DNA of 64,000 nucleotides from Bernardetia sp. ABR2-2B (GCF_037126435.1 NZ_CP147020.1:3452001-3516000), one strand, 5' to 3'. Numbered from the stretch's first letter, positions 1 to 8,228 are shown. Numbers and translations are program-made. Notes: a model not told the origin generated them from the sequence alone.

Positions 1-240
1 ACTGAATTCAAAATAAGAATTGTTATCATCATCATCCCAGTTTTCGAATATTCCAAATTCTGCCAATAACTCATCAGCATCATCGTCTGGCTCATCAGAA
101 CAATTTATTATCGCATAGTCAGATTTGAACTCTATCATTGCATCAAGTATAGCTTCTATTAATAAGTGTGTTGTAGAAGCTATTTTATTTTCAACGATTT
201 TAGTCAAAAAACCTACTGAATCTTCAATCTTAATTTTCAT
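1..240 (-). CDS. Hypothetical acidic protein, C-terminus outside window
   Basis: A frame opens on the minus strand at the ATG ending at 240 and runs off the left edge, giving 80 visible residues. It starts MKIKIEDSVGFLTKIVENK and later carries a strongly acidic stretch (DEPDDDADE, then NWDDDDNN). It begins 12 nt after the stop of the membrane-protein gene ending at 253, so the two are probably co-transcribed. I recognise no family and see no signal peptide or membrane segment. The tight spacing and open frame make it a likely real gene; function unknown. Confidence 0.6.
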   Translation of the reverse strand, partial: MKIKIEDSVGFLTKIVENKIASTTHLLIEAILDAMIEFKSDYAIINCSDEPDDDADELLAEFGIFENWDDDDNNSYFEFS

Positions 241-252
241 ATTTCAATTATT

Positions 253-642
253 TCAAAAAACACAATACAAAATAAATCCACCAAAAAGCATAGAAAAAGG
301 AAACAACAAACGAATATAAAGAGGTTTCAAAATATCGGCTGCTTGAGTTGCGTAATTATGATGATATTTTCGTGGTACAAAATAAAGCACTAAAGAAGTT
401 CCAAGCATAAACCAACCTAATAGCTTAAAAAAATCGGGATAACGACAAAAATCAGCATACAAAACCATCGCAGCAGCAGGAATCATTCGAATAGTAATTT
501 CGGCATAATTTATAAAATTAGTGCTTCCTGCTTTTCTCAATGTTGCTCTAGCTATTTTTGGTGCAAAAAGCATCAGAAAGCCAACCAAAATTAAAAAGAT
601 TCCGAAAGCTACGACTGTCCATTTTGCAATAATTGTAATCAT
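253..642 (-). CDS. Small integral membrane protein, unknown function
   Basis: This 129-residue protein has about four hydrophobic segments: residues 5-28, about 50-65, about 72-90 and about 108-128. Short basic or polar loops separate them (for example PRKYHHNYATQ). There is no cleavable signal peptide and no catalytic motif that I can see. It lies directly upstream of the partial acidic protein (12 nt) and 32 nt downstream of a lipoprotein gene on the same strand, so the three may form one unit. No family recognised. Confidence 0.6.
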   Translation of the reverse strand: MITIIAKWTVVAFGIFLILVGFLMLFAPKIARATLRKAGSTNFINYAEITIRMIPAAAMVLYADFCRYPDFFKLLGWFMLGTSLVLYFVPRKYHHNYATQAADILKPLYIRLLFPFSMLFGGFILYCVF

Positions 643-674
643 TCAAAGTAGTTTAGGTTTTGATGGTAAGAATT

Positions 675-1358
675 CTAGTCTAAGCACTCCATATCTTCCG
701 TTTGATTTCTATATTTCAAAACTAACTCATAATCTGTCATCAGTTCTGTAAGGTCTGAACAAGCGACTTCTTTATTGGCTACTGTTGCCGAGGTAGGGTT
801 ATTTTTAACAGACGAACGAATTGTAAATTCTTTTTCAAGACACTTTATTAATTGATTATCAATAATATAAAAGCGTTTTTCTGTCATGTCATCTCTAGTA
901 GCACTTTCTTGTTTTGCTTCTACATCAAAATTCCAAGTGGAAGCATCATGGAAAATAAAAAAAGGTGTATTGTCTTTCAAAAAGTATTCTTTTATTACTC
1001 CTCCATGTTCGTAGCCACTACTGTATGTTATTCTTCTCAACTGTCCATTTTCTGAAAAATAAACTACTTCTCCTACTCCTCCATCGCATTGATATTTAAA
1101 AGAGGTAGAATCTATTTTTCCATTTGCTATATTAGACATAATGCTTTGATATTCTTCTCTAATGTCTTCAATCGTTCTTAGTTCTTTTGTTTCTGTTATT
1201 TCTTGATTTATCTTATTAGAACTAGCTTCTGTAACTGTTTCACTTTCAGATGAAGTAGTATTTTCTTCTATATCAGAAGATTCAGTTGTTTTAGTTTCTG
1301 AACTTCCACTACAAGCAAAAAATATAGGAATAAGAAATAGAAATAATAGATTCTTCAT
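675..1358 (-). CDS. Lipoprotein, unknown function
   Basis: A 227-residue protein beginning MKNLLFLFLIPIFFACSGSS. The short hydrophobic segment ends in a lipobox (FFAC with the Cys at about residue 16), so it should be lipidated and exported. Residues 17-60 form a Ser/Thr/Glu-rich low-complexity linker typical of Bacteroidota surface lipoproteins. The rest is a mixed alpha/beta region with phrases such as GQLRRITYSSGYEHGGVIKEYF, which resemble repeated beta-strand 'antitoxin-like' or MORN-like surface modules, but I would not assign one. It stands first in a run of minus-strand genes. Confidence 0.65.
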   Translation of the reverse strand: MKNLLFLFLIPIFFACSGSSETKTTESSDIEENTTSSESETVTEASSNKINQEITETKELRTIEDIREEYQSIMSNIANGKIDSTSFKYQCDGGVGEVVYFSENGQLRRITYSSGYEHGGVIKEYFLKDNTPFFIFHDASTWNFDVEAKQESATRDDMTEKRFYIIDNQLIKCLEKEFTIRSSVKNNPTSATVANKEVACSDLTELMTDYELVLKYRNQTEDMECLD

Positions 1359-1427
1359 AAAGAATTATTTTTTGATAAATGAATAATATTTGTTCATTAC
1401 AAGATAAGCATCAAAATACTCAAACAC

Positions 1428-1462
1428 AAAAAAGGTCATAACATTTTGCTATGACCTTTTTT
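1428..1462 (-). terminator. Rho-independent terminator after nitroreductase gene
   Basis: Perfect inverted repeat AAAAAAGGTCATA / TATGACCTTTTTT around a 9-nt loop, with a T-run on the minus strand. It lies 29 nt past the stop of the nitroreductase gene and closes the DoxX-MarR-nitroreductase operon. Confidence 0.8.
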
Positions 1463-1490
1463 ATGAAATATTGAAAGAATCAATTAGAAT

Positions 1491-2123
1491 TTAGTCAATA
1501 AGAGTAACTAAATCCTCTTTAGATTTTCTTACTTTCTTTAAGTTTACCAACCAATCTTCTTCTGCTTTTCTGTAACCAACTGGTAAAAGGACACAACTTC
1601 TGAGTCCCTTTTCTCTAAGACCCAAAATTTCATCTACTTTATCTGGATCAAATCCTTCCATTGGTGTACAATCTACTTCTTGGAAAGCACAAGCTGTCAA
1701 AGCTTCTGTAAATGCAATATAGGCTTGTCTTGCAGCATGTTGGAAATTTTCTTCTGCATCTTTTTGTGGATAACTACCAAGTAACATTTGGCGATAGTTT
1801 TCCCAACCTTCGTTTTTAAATCCACGCACTTCATTTACCAAATCAAATGCTGTGTTTATTCTGTCAGCCGTATAAGTATCCCAAGCTGCAAAAACAAACA
1901 AATGCGAACAATCCGAAACGACAGACTGATTCCAAGCAACAGGCTTTATTTTGTCTTTGATTTCTTGATTTGTAATCACAACAACCTCAAAAGGCTGCAA
2001 ACCACTTGAGGTAGGTGCAAGAGAAATTGCTTCGATAATATTATCGATTTTGTCTTGTGATACTTTTTCGCCATTCATTGCCTTTGCAGCATAGCGCCAT
2101 CTTAACTTGTCTAATAATTCCAT
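1491..2123 (-). CDS. NAD(P)H-dependent nitroreductase/oxidoreductase (NfsB-like)
   Basis: A 210-residue protein of the FMN-dependent nitroreductase family, close to full family length. The N-terminal RWRYAAKAMNG is the usual FMN-phosphate-binding start (R-x-S/A-x-R/K-x-F/M). Then come APTSSGLQPFEVVVI (flavin site), the ARQAYIAFTEALTACA helix, and a C-terminal EKGLRSCVLLPVGYRK segment that closes the FMN pocket. Family members reduce quinones, nitroaromatics or other electrophiles with NAD(P)H in the cytoplasm. It is the last gene of an operon with a MarR-type regulator (35 nt upstream) and a DoxX-like membrane protein, which points to electrophile, quinone or peroxide stress. The true substrate cannot be read from sequence. 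Confidence 0.85.
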   Translation of the reverse strand: MELLDKLRWRYAAKAMNGEKVSQDKIDNIIEAISLAPTSSGLQPFEVVVITNQEIKDKIKPVAWNQSVVSDCSHLFVFAAWDTYTADRINTAFDLVNEVRGFKNEGWENYRQMLLGSYPQKDAEENFQHAARQAYIAFTEALTACAFQEVDCTPMEGFDPDKVDEILGLREKGLRSCVLLPVGYRKAEEDWLVNLKKVRKSKEDLVTLID

Positions 2124-2158
2124 TTTTGATTATTTTAATTGAGTTTTTATATAAAAAA

Positions 2159-2608
2159 TTAGCCTTTTTTTTCTGATAAAATCTTTATCCATTCATTGAG
2201 AACTTCTTTCAAATTCATAATATCTGAAACTTCTACATTTTCAGCAACTAATACTTTGGAAAGCTCTTCTGGAATGCAAGATGCTTGACTTTTGAGTTGA
2301 TTTCCTTTTTCTGTCAGTTTTATAATTACGCTTCTTTCATCTTTCTTCGAACGATTGCGCTCAATAAGTTCCATTTTTTCCATACGTTTGAGCATAGGAG
2401 AAAGTGTATTTGTATTGAGAAATAACTTTTCTGTTATCTGATTTACTGTAATTTTATTGCTCTCCCAAAGCACCATCAATACTAAATATTGAGGATAAGT
2501 AACTCCCATTTTATCCAAAAAAGGTTTATAAGCCTTCGTGATAAGACGAGAAACCGAATAGAGAGGAAAACATATCTGATTGCTTAATTTTAACTGTGAA
2601 TCTTCCAT
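2159..2608 (-). CDS. MarR family regulator, OhrR-like
   Basis: I place the start at the ATG ending at 2608 (149 residues, MEDSQLKLSNQICFPLYSVSRL). That N-terminus matches the OhrR/MarR pattern L-x-L-x-x-Q-x-C-F-x-L-Y-S-x-S-R, including the reactive Cys (residue 13) that senses peroxide or electrophile in OhrR. An earlier in-frame ATG at 2674 would overlap the DoxX gene by 40 nt and add a lysine-rich tail foreign to the family. The winged helix spans about residues 45-115 (TEKLFLNTNTLSPMLKRMEK recognition helix, then the RSKKDERSVIIKLTEKG wing). It probably represses its own operon (DoxX, itself, nitroreductase). A role on the distant ohr gene at 46 kb is possible but unproven. Confidence 0.85.
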   Translation of the reverse strand: MEDSQLKLSNQICFPLYSVSRLITKAYKPFLDKMGVTYPQYLVLMVLWESNKITVNQITEKLFLNTNTLSPMLKRMEKMELIERNRSKKDERSVIIKLTEKGNQLKSQASCIPEELSKVLVAENVEVSDIMNLKEVLNEWIKILSEKKG

Positions 2609-2634
2609 AAGTTGTAGATTTAAGTTTTCTTTAG

Positions 2635-3060
2635 TTAGCTTTTTTCTTTTGATTTTGCTCTCCAGTTTTGCCATGCACCACTAGACCACAATGCCCAAGC
2701 TATCAAAACAGGCTGAAAAAACAGTCGTATAAGTCTTGCTTTATCAGAATTTAATGCTCCAAAAGCATCTCTTCCTTCCAAATATTGTGAGATATTCCCT
2801 GGGAAAATCAATATGAAAAAGATTGCTAATGCCCACCCAAATTCAATTCGTTTGGATTTCCAAAAAGCCAGTCCAAGAGCTAAAGTTATTTCAACTATTC
2901 CTGATAGAATAACAACTAAGTCTTTACTAAAAAAAGGAATCCAGTCAGGAACTTGCGCTTGAAAATCAATCCGATTAAACGTCAGATGACTAACTCCTGC
3001 ATAGAGCATAAATAAAGCTAACAGGATTCTAAATACATTTTGTAGGGTGGATGTTTTCAT
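2635..3060 (-). CDS. DoxX family membrane protein
   Basis: A 141-residue, four-helix membrane protein: segments near residues 8-26, 45-65, 72-90 and 108-127. The loop FPGNISQYLEGRDAFGAL and the start FRILLALFMLYAGVSHLTF match the DoxX/MauE-like family, whose members are often co-encoded with redox enzymes and stress regulators. It is the first gene of the minus-strand operon and ends 26 nt before the regulator's ATG. The family is linked to thiol or oxidative stress resistance in some bacteria (established for MRC complexes in mycobacteria). For this copy only the association with MarR and nitroreductase is seen. Confidence 0.8.
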   Translation of the reverse strand: MKTSTLQNVFRILLALFMLYAGVSHLTFNRIDFQAQVPDWIPFFSKDLVVILSGIVEITLALGLAFWKSKRIEFGWALAIFFILIFPGNISQYLEGRDAFGALNSDKARLIRLFFQPVLIAWALWSSGAWQNWRAKSKEKS

Positions 3061-3420
3061 TTTATAATAATTTAAGTCGTTTGAGTCTTTATTTTGTGTG
3101 ATTTAATCGTGTGCGATACAAAAGTAATGATTTTTATTCAAAAACCTATTTTTTATCTGTTAATTATGTGAAAGGTTTTCGTAGAAATTCTGATAAAAAC
3201 TTTAGTCTATCAAAAGCTAATACTTAGCTATGCTTTAAGAGTGAGTTGTCGAAGAAAAGCAATGAGAAAATAAAAACATAATTTTTAGGATTAGAATTTG
3301 CCTTAATTGTTGAAATAAACTTATCAAAATTCTTCCAATAACTATCAAACTTCACTTTTACTATTTCTCACACTAGAAGTGGAAACATCAATATTTACCG
3401 TTTATAAAAATTATAAAGTT
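3061..3420. other. Divergent intergenic region
   Basis: A 360-nt gap between the minus-strand DoxX operon and the plus-strand SPOR gene. It holds the operon promoter and a candidate operator at 3106-3126 (separate entry). I see no ORF or RNA gene in the remaining AT-rich sequence. Confidence 0.6.
3106..3126 (-). promoter_or_regulatory. Promoter -7 element and inverted repeat before DoxX-MarR operon
   Basis: On the minus strand 3126-3119 reads TACTTTTG, a match to the Bacteroidota -7 element TAnnTTTG, 59 nt before the DoxX ATG. Immediately downstream (3117-3106) is the inverted repeat ATCG-N4-CGAT, placed where a repressor would cover the start site. A MarR protein is encoded in the same operon, so this is a candidate autoregulatory operator. 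No good -33 TTTG is visible at the expected spacing, so confidence is moderate. Confidence 0.4.
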
Positions 3421-4062
3421 ATGTTTCGTTTTATTTTAGCAAGTCTTTGTTTTATTTTCCTGCTTTCTACAAGCTCTGTTTTTGCTCAAAGTATGAGTAA
3501 AGAACAACAAAAAGTATGGAAGAAAAAGCAAAAATCAATGTCTGTACAAGATTTTAAGAAAAAAGTAGAAGGCTATGAAACAGCTATTGATGAAGCTAGT
3601 AAATTAGAAAGACAAGTCGTTTCAACAAGTCAAGCTCTGATGGAAAAAGAGAGAGTAATTGATAGTTTGGAACAAGCCTTAGCTGACACTCAAAAAGAGG
3701 CAGAATCAACAGCGAGTAATTCAGATGCTTCTTCATCGGATGGAAAAGATGATTATTCTAAAGGAACAGTTTATAGAGTTCAGGTAGGTGCATTTAGAAA
3801 TAAAGATTTGATGAAGTTTGTCGGACATAGGCGTTTTCATGCTGAAGAAGATGAAGATGGCGTAAAAAAATATACTATCGCAGCTTTTAGAGATTATTGG
3901 GAGGCTGATTTGTTCAAAAAATACTTGCGTGAAATGGGGGTAAATGATGCATGGATTGTTTCTTATAAAGATGGTGTTCGTGTTCAGATAGAAAGCGTTT
4001 TGTCAGCACAAGACCAAGAAATGGTACAAGCAGGAGATAGCAAAAATGATGATATTGATTAA
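3421..4062 (+). CDS. Secreted SPOR-like domain protein
   Basis: The ATG at 3421 gives 213 residues with a clear signal peptide (FRFILASLCFIFLLSTSSVFAQ, cleavage after about residue 23). An upstream in-frame ATG at 3379 would only add a polar stretch before the signal. Residues 25-95 are charged and helical (coiled coil likely). Residues about 118-200 have the SPOR-like pattern: YRVQVGAFRNKDLMKF, then YTIAAFRDYWEADLFKKYLREMGVNDAWIV. SPOR domains bind denuded peptidoglycan glycans. A periplasmic or outer-membrane-associated envelope role is inferred. The gene stands alone, followed by the tRNA. Confidence 0.65.
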   Translation: MFRFILASLCFIFLLSTSSVFAQSMSKEQQKVWKKKQKSMSVQDFKKKVEGYETAIDEASKLERQVVSTSQALMEKERVIDSLEQALADTQKEAESTASNSDASSSDGKDDYSKGTVYRVQVGAFRNKDLMKFVGHRRFHAEEDEDGVKKYTIAAFRDYWEADLFKKYLREMGVNDAWIVSYKDGVRVQIESVLSAQDQEMVQAGDSKNDDID

Positions 4063-4090
4063 AATAATTTCAGTTTTCTCAAAAAGACAC

Positions 4091-4120
4091 TTGCACAACA
4101 AAAAATAAGTCGTACATTTG
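4091..4120 (+). promoter_or_regulatory. Promoter of tRNA-Leu
   Basis: TTG at 4091 followed after 19 nt by TACATTTG (4113-4120), a textbook Bacteroidota -33/-7 pair. The tRNA begins 36 nt downstream. Confidence 0.65.
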
Positions 4121-4155
4121 TATTCTCAAAAGCACAACTACCAGCTTTTGAATTT

Positions 4156-4237
4156 GCCCAGATGGCGGAATTGGTAGACGCGCTGGTCTCAAACACCAGT
4201 GGAGCAATCCGTGCCGGTTCGACCCCGGCTCTGGGTA
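4156..4237 (+). tRNA. tRNA-Leu (anticodon CAA)
   Basis: The cloverleaf can be folded by eye. Acceptor stem GCCCAGA (4156-4162) pairs with TCTGGGT (4230-4236, first pair G-U). Anticodon stem CTGGT/ACCAG encloses the loop CTCAAAC with anticodon CAA at 4190-4192. A long variable arm (TGGAGCAATCCGTG region) is typical of leucine class II tRNAs. The T arm is CCGGTTCGACCCCGG. CCA is not encoded. The tRNA reads UUG codons and is transcribed alone, ending at the hairpin at 4247-4284. Confidence 0.93.
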
Positions 4238-4246
4238 CATTTATTG

Positions 4247-4284
4247 AAAACCTCTTTTCTAACTTTTGAAAAGAGGTTTTTTTT
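4247..4284 (+). terminator. Terminator after tRNA-Leu
   Basis: AAAACCTCTTTTC and GAAAAGAGGTTTT form a 13-bp stem with an 8-nt loop, followed by a T-run. It lies 10 nt past the tRNA. Confidence 0.8.
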
Positions 4285-4308
4285 ATTCCATAACTTTTAT
4301 GTCTCTTG

Positions 4309-4346
4309 CCGTTGTTGGTGTTTCAACGATAGTGATACCAACAACA
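4309..4346 (+). repeat. Short palindromic repeat, family C copy 1
   Basis: Arms GTTGTTGGTGT and ATACCAACAAC enclose a short loop, with the head CCGTTG. The same element occurs at 17611-17646 and, inverted, at 39367-39400. It lies just upstream of the TrpF-like gene. Confidence 0.7.
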
Positions 4347-4366
4347 ATAACTTACCTTTATCTATT

Positions 4367-4996
4367 ATGTCTTCTCCAGTTATAAAATTAAGCAGTATTA
4401 CAAATCTTCATGATGCTCGTTTCGGTGCAGGAATGGGAACAGTTTTAGATATGATGATTGGTTTTTCATTGAATCCTACGAGCAAAAATTTCGTGTCTGA
4501 ACAAGATTTTGTACAGATTTCGGGTTGGATAACAGGCTGTAAGATTGTAGCAGAGATAGAAGGCGATACAATCAGCGAAGAAGCTCACAAAATTCTTTCA
4601 AATAAAGAATACAAAATTGATTTCGTGCAGATTTCTCAAAAATCTATTTTTTCAGAATTAGAATCAAAAGGTTATGATTTTCCTATAATTTTCTCTACTA
4701 ATTTAGAAGGATTAGAAAGTTTGAGTTTAGAAGGTTTTGATGTAGATTATTTTTTAATAGAATCTAATGAAGAAAATTTATCTGAAATAGAAATTCAAAT
4801 ACTCCAAAAATTATCTAAAGAACATCCGATTATTTTAGGTTTTGGAATAACAAGTGAGAATATAACAGATTTACTTTCAGAAACACAGCTAAAAGGAATC
4901 GCTTTCAAAGGACAAACCGAAACAGAAGTTGGAATGGGTGGCTATACAGATTTTGATGAAATTTCAGATATTTTGGAGAAAGTAGAAGAGTTATAA
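4367..4996 (+). CDS. TrpF/HisA-like beta/alpha-barrel protein, catalytic residues replaced
   Basis: The start is the ATG at 4367 (209 residues); a longer frame from 4199 would begin inside the tRNA and is rejected. The sequence follows phosphoribosylanthranilate isomerase layout: KLSSITNLHDARFGAGMG for the first strand and helix, later DYFLIES, then ILGFGITSENI and GIAFKGQTETEVGMGGYTD for the phosphate-binding end. The TrpF first-strand motif K-x-C-G has become K-L-S-S, losing the catalytic Cys. The second-half motif ending in Asp has Glu (FLIE). Both general base and general acid of TrpF are therefore altered. No other trp genes are adjacent. It may be a non-tryptophan barrel paralogue; function unknown. 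Confidence 0.6.
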   Translation: MSSPVIKLSSITNLHDARFGAGMGTVLDMMIGFSLNPTSKNFVSEQDFVQISGWITGCKIVAEIEGDTISEEAHKILSNKEYKIDFVQISQKSIFSELESKGYDFPIIFSTNLEGLESLSLEGFDVDYFLIESNEENLSEIEIQILQKLSKEHPIILGFGITSENITDLLSETQLKGIAFKGQTETEVGMGGYTDFDEISDILEKVEEL

Positions 4997-5054
4997 GATG
5001 ATATATTTCTGATAGAAAATTAATTTCAGAACTCAAAAAAAATCCGTATTTTTG

Positions 5055-5088
5055 AAGTTGTCCTATACATAAAAGGGCAACTTTTTTT
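5055..5088 (+). terminator. Terminator after TrpF-like gene
   Basis: AGTTGTCC and GGGCAACT pair around a short loop and are followed by seven T. It lies 60 nt after the TrpF-like stop. TATTTTTG at 5047-5054 overlaps its left edge and could be a -7 box for the helicase gene at 5125. Confidence 0.6.
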
Positions 5089-5124
5089 GTTTACAGTGTC
5101 TTGTCTTAATTTCGTAATTGATTT

Positions 5125-8100
5125 ATGAACGTTTCGCCTAACGAATCTTTTAAGGTTGTTTATTCACTCTACGAACATCAGTTTTTGGGCTGTTTGTTTG
5201 AGTCTTTTGTAGTTCAAGTAAAGAATAACAAACTTACTTTTACCTATCAAAATATTTCTTCTCGCAATGCTCATGAGTTTGATAAAGGGCTTTCAGAGTC
5301 AGACTATGAGTTGATAAAATTGATGGATTCCATTCAGCAAGATGCGATTATTAAGAAATTTAGTTCTGTTTCTTCAAAAGTAGGCAAAACAAATAGAACT
5401 ACTAAAGCAGGAAAAAAACTAACGATTTTTGATTTTGTAGATAAAATATATGATGAAGAAAAAGGAGACAAAGCCACTCAAAAACTAATTGAAGAATATA
5501 TAGAAGCCAAAAAAGTAAAGATTCTGAATCTTCTTTTAGAAAAGAATAAGCTAGTTTATACTATGCAAAGAGATGGAACACCGACAGGAGAGTTTATTGA
5601 AATTCCTAAAACGGCTGCAACCATTCTCTTTCATGTCTATAAAAACCCAGAAAGCACACAATATTACCCAACCATTAGGCACGATGGAAAAACAATAGAG
5701 TTTCGTCAGTCTAACGCCAAAATAGTTTGTAATTCCTCTGCTTGGCTTTTGCATAAAAACGTTTTATATCATTTTGATAGACAATTAGAAGGTTCTAAAC
5801 TAAAACCTTTTTTGCGTAAAAAATTTATTCTCGTCAATAAAAGCGTTGAAGAAACCTATTATAAAAAATTTGTGGCTTCTTTGATTTCTTCTTACCAAGT
5901 CATTCCAGTAGGTTTTACTATCAATACTGAAAGGCACGACCCAAAAGCAGAACTACATTTCAAAATCTTGTCTTCTTCGACAGGTTCGCTTTTTGATACG
6001 GCTATTTCTACCAAAAATGATTCAAATGAAAGTGAAAATACGGTAATTTTTGAACTCAATTTTAGGTATAATGATGAAGTGTATAAGGTTTCAGAACTGA
6101 ATGAGCATCAAAATGGTCATGTTGTTTTTGAAAATAAAGATGGTAATTTCATTTTTACAAAGTTTATTAGACAAATTTTAATAGAAAAAGTAGCTATTTC
6201 AAAACTAAAAGAATTAGGACTAAATATTCAAAAAGGCAAAATTACGCTACCTCGTGGGAGGGCTTTTAATTGGATAGCAGAAAATGAAACTACGCTGCAA
6301 AAATTAGGAATTGAACTCAAACAGCATCAAAGCGAAGAGGGGAAAAATTATTTTATTGGAAAATCTCAAATCAGTATTTCGATAGATGAAAATAAAGATT
6401 GGTTTGATATTAATGCAAAAGTTTTTTTCGGAGACTATCAAATTCCCTTTATGCAGCTTCGTCAGTATATTTTGAAGGGACAGCACGAATTTACATTACC
6501 AAATGGAGAAATTGCTGTTATTCCTGAAGAATGGTTTGTAGAATATAGTGAGCTTTTTGAGTTTATGCAGTCTAAAGATGAAAAATTTGCACTCAAAAAA
6601 CATCATTTGGCATTAGTTCAAAACCTAGAGCAAGGCAATTTGGCAAATGTAACAATGAATCGAAAACTACAAAAACTCTACGATGCTGATAATTTTGGAG
6701 AGATAGAAGACTTTGAACTTCCAAAAGGATTTAAAGGAGAGTTGCGTCCTTATCAAAAGGCAGGTTATAATTGGCTGCGTTTTTTGCAAGAGTTTAATTT
6801 TGGTGGCTGTTTGGCTGATGATATGGGACTTGGAAAGACCGTTCAAACACTTGCACTTCTGCAATCTCAAAAGGAAAAAGAGGGAGAAGTTGCGCCCTCA
6901 CTTCTGATTATGCCTACTTCACTTCTCTATAACTGGGCAGTAGAAGCCAAAAAATTTGCACCAAATTTAAAGGTTTGGCGATACACAGGCACAGACCGAA
7001 ATAAAGATATTACTACTTATTTTTCAAAGTATGATGTAATCTTGACTTCTTACGGAACGATGCGAGTTGATGTAGATATTTTGAATCAATATTATTTTAA
7101 TTATGTAATTTTAGATGAATCTCAAGCCATAAAAAATCCAACTTCGGCAATTTCTAAGGCTGTCAAAACCCTAAAATCTCGTTTTAAACTTATCTTGACA
7201 GGAACTCCGATTGAAAACTCAACGCTTGATTTGTGGTCACAAATGTCATTTGTAAATGGTGGACTTTTGGGCAATCAAAAATTCTTCAAAACACATTATC
7301 AACTTCCAATCGAAAAGCAAAACGATGTCGATAAGGCAAGAAAATTACAAACGATTATAAAGCCTTTTATTCTTCGTAGAACTAAAAATCAAGTAGCGAC
7401 AGAATTGCCTCCAAAAGTAGAAAATATCATTTATGTAGAAATGAGTAAGGCACAAGAAAAAGTCTATGAAGAAGCCAAATCTTATTATAGAAATGAGATT
7501 TTGAAGCATATCGAAATTCAAGGAATGGGCAAATCTCAAATTATGCTTTTGCAAGGTCTGACACGTTTGCGACAACTTGCCAATCATCCAAAAATGGTAG
7601 ATGAAGACTATGAAGGCGACTCTGGTAAGTTTTCGGATTTGACAGAAAAACTAAAATCTGTTTTGAGCGAAGGACACAAGGTGCTTATTTTTAGTCAGTT
7701 TGTAAGACATTTGACTTTAGTTAGAAAAGAATTAGACAAAGATAAAATCAAGTATTCGTATCTTGATGGAGGTACAAAAGACCGAAAAGCAGAAGTAGAA
7801 AATTTCCAAAAAAACAAAGACATCAAAGTATTTTTACTTTCTCTAAAAGCTGGAGGAGTGGGTTTGAATTTAACGGCTGCCGATTATGTATTTATGTTAG
7901 ACCCTTGGTGGAATCCTGCCATAGAAGCACAAGCCGTTGATAGAGCGCACCGAATTGGACAAGAAAACAAAGTTTTTATTTATAAATTTATCACTCAAAA
8001 TTCAGTTGAGGAAAAAATACTAGCTCTACAACAGCAAAAAATTGCGCTTTCACAAGATTTGATTACAACAGAATCTAGTTTTGTCAAAACGCTTTCAAAA

Positions 8101-8127
8101 AATGATATTGCTGATATTTTGAAGTAA
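5125..8127 (+). CDS. SNF2-family DEAD/DEAH-box helicase
   Basis: A 1000-residue protein. The first half (residues 1-530) is a variable region with little recognisable sequence. The second half is a full SNF2 motor: Walker A in LADDMGLGKTVQTL (about residues 560-573), motif Ia MPTSLLYNW, motif II DESQ (about 664, in place of DEAH), motif III LTGTPIEN (about 692), then helicase C-terminal motifs HKVLIFSQF (about 853), LKAGGVGLNLTAADYV and QAVDRAHRIGQ (about 935-945). Such proteins translocate on double-stranded DNA and remodel protein-DNA complexes; bacterial HepA/RapA-like members act on RNA polymerase or in phage defence. It ends 10 nt before a repeat pair that precedes the kinase fragment, so it may belong to the accessory block. 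Confidence 0.9.
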   Translation: MNVSPNESFKVVYSLYEHQFLGCLFESFVVQVKNNKLTFTYQNISSRNAHEFDKGLSESDYELIKLMDSIQQDAIIKKFSSVSSKVGKTNRTTKAGKKLTIFDFVDKIYDEEKGDKATQKLIEEYIEAKKVKILNLLLEKNKLVYTMQRDGTPTGEFIEIPKTAATILFHVYKNPESTQYYPTIRHDGKTIEFRQSNAKIVCNSSAWLLHKNVLYHFDRQLEGSKLKPFLRKKFILVNKSVEETYYKKFVASLISSYQVIPVGFTINTERHDPKAELHFKILSSSTGSLFDTAISTKNDSNESENTVIFELNFRYNDEVYKVSELNEHQNGHVVFENKDGNFIFTKFIRQILIEKVAISKLKELGLNIQKGKITLPRGRAFNWIAENETTLQKLGIELKQHQSEEGKNYFIGKSQISISIDENKDWFDINAKVFFGDYQIPFMQLRQYILKGQHEFTLPNGEIAVIPEEWFVEYSELFEFMQSKDEKFALKKHHLALVQNLEQGNLANVTMNRKLQKLYDADNFGEIEDFELPKGFKGELRPYQKAGYNWLRFLQEFNFGGCLADDMGLGKTVQTLALLQSQKEKEGEVAPSLLIMPTSLLYNWAVEAKKFAPNLKVWRYTGTDRNKDITTYFSKYDVILTSYGTMRVDVDILNQYYFNYVILDESQAIKNPTSAISKAVKTLKSRFKLILTGTPIENSTLDLWSQMSFVNGGLLGNQKFFKTHYQLPIEKQNDVDKARKLQTIIKPFILRRTKNQVATELPPKVENIIYVEMSKAQEKVYEEAKSYYRNEILKHIEIQGMGKSQIMLLQGLTRLRQLANHPKMVDEDYEGDSGKFSDLTEKLKSVLSEGHKVLIFSQFVRHLTLVRKELDKDKIKYSYLDGGTKDRKAEVENFQKNKDIKVFLLSLKAGGVGLNLTAADYVFMLDPWWNPAIEAQAVDRAHRIGQENKVFIYKFITQNSVEEKILALQQQKIALSQDLITTESSFVKTLSKNDIADILK

Positions 8128-8137
8128 CCGATATAAT

Positions 8138-8226
8138 GTAGCTGACAGTTTCCAACTGTCAGAGATATACAGTTTTACAAAAACCTAAAATACTTTACCT
8201 TACGACAGTTGGAAACTGTCAGCTAC
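8138..8226 (+). repeat. Inverted REP pair (family A, BIME-like) before kinase
   Basis: Two palindromes face each other: GTAG-CT-GACAGTTTCCAACTGTC (8138-8160) and GACAGTTGGAAACTGTC-AGCTAC (8204-8226). Between them is an AT-rich spacer containing aaatactttacctta. GTAG (or its complement CTAC) sits at the foot of each hairpin, as in REPs processed by RAYT transposases. The right member ends 2 nt before the ATG at 8229. Confidence 0.85.
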
Positions 8227-8228
8227 TT

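Noticed and set aside
2609-2674. Extended MarR start overlapping DoxX
   Set aside because: The extra 22 residues overlap the upstream gene and are absent from OhrR-type N-termini.
4199-4366. Long N-terminus of the TrpF-like protein
   Set aside because: It would start inside tRNA-Leu, cross its terminator and a palindromic repeat, and has no homology-like pattern; the ATG at 4367 fits the family.
5047-5088. Attenuator in the helicase leader
   Set aside because: The hairpin would begin before the expected transcript start of the overlapping -7 box, so it is better read as the terminator of the preceding gene.
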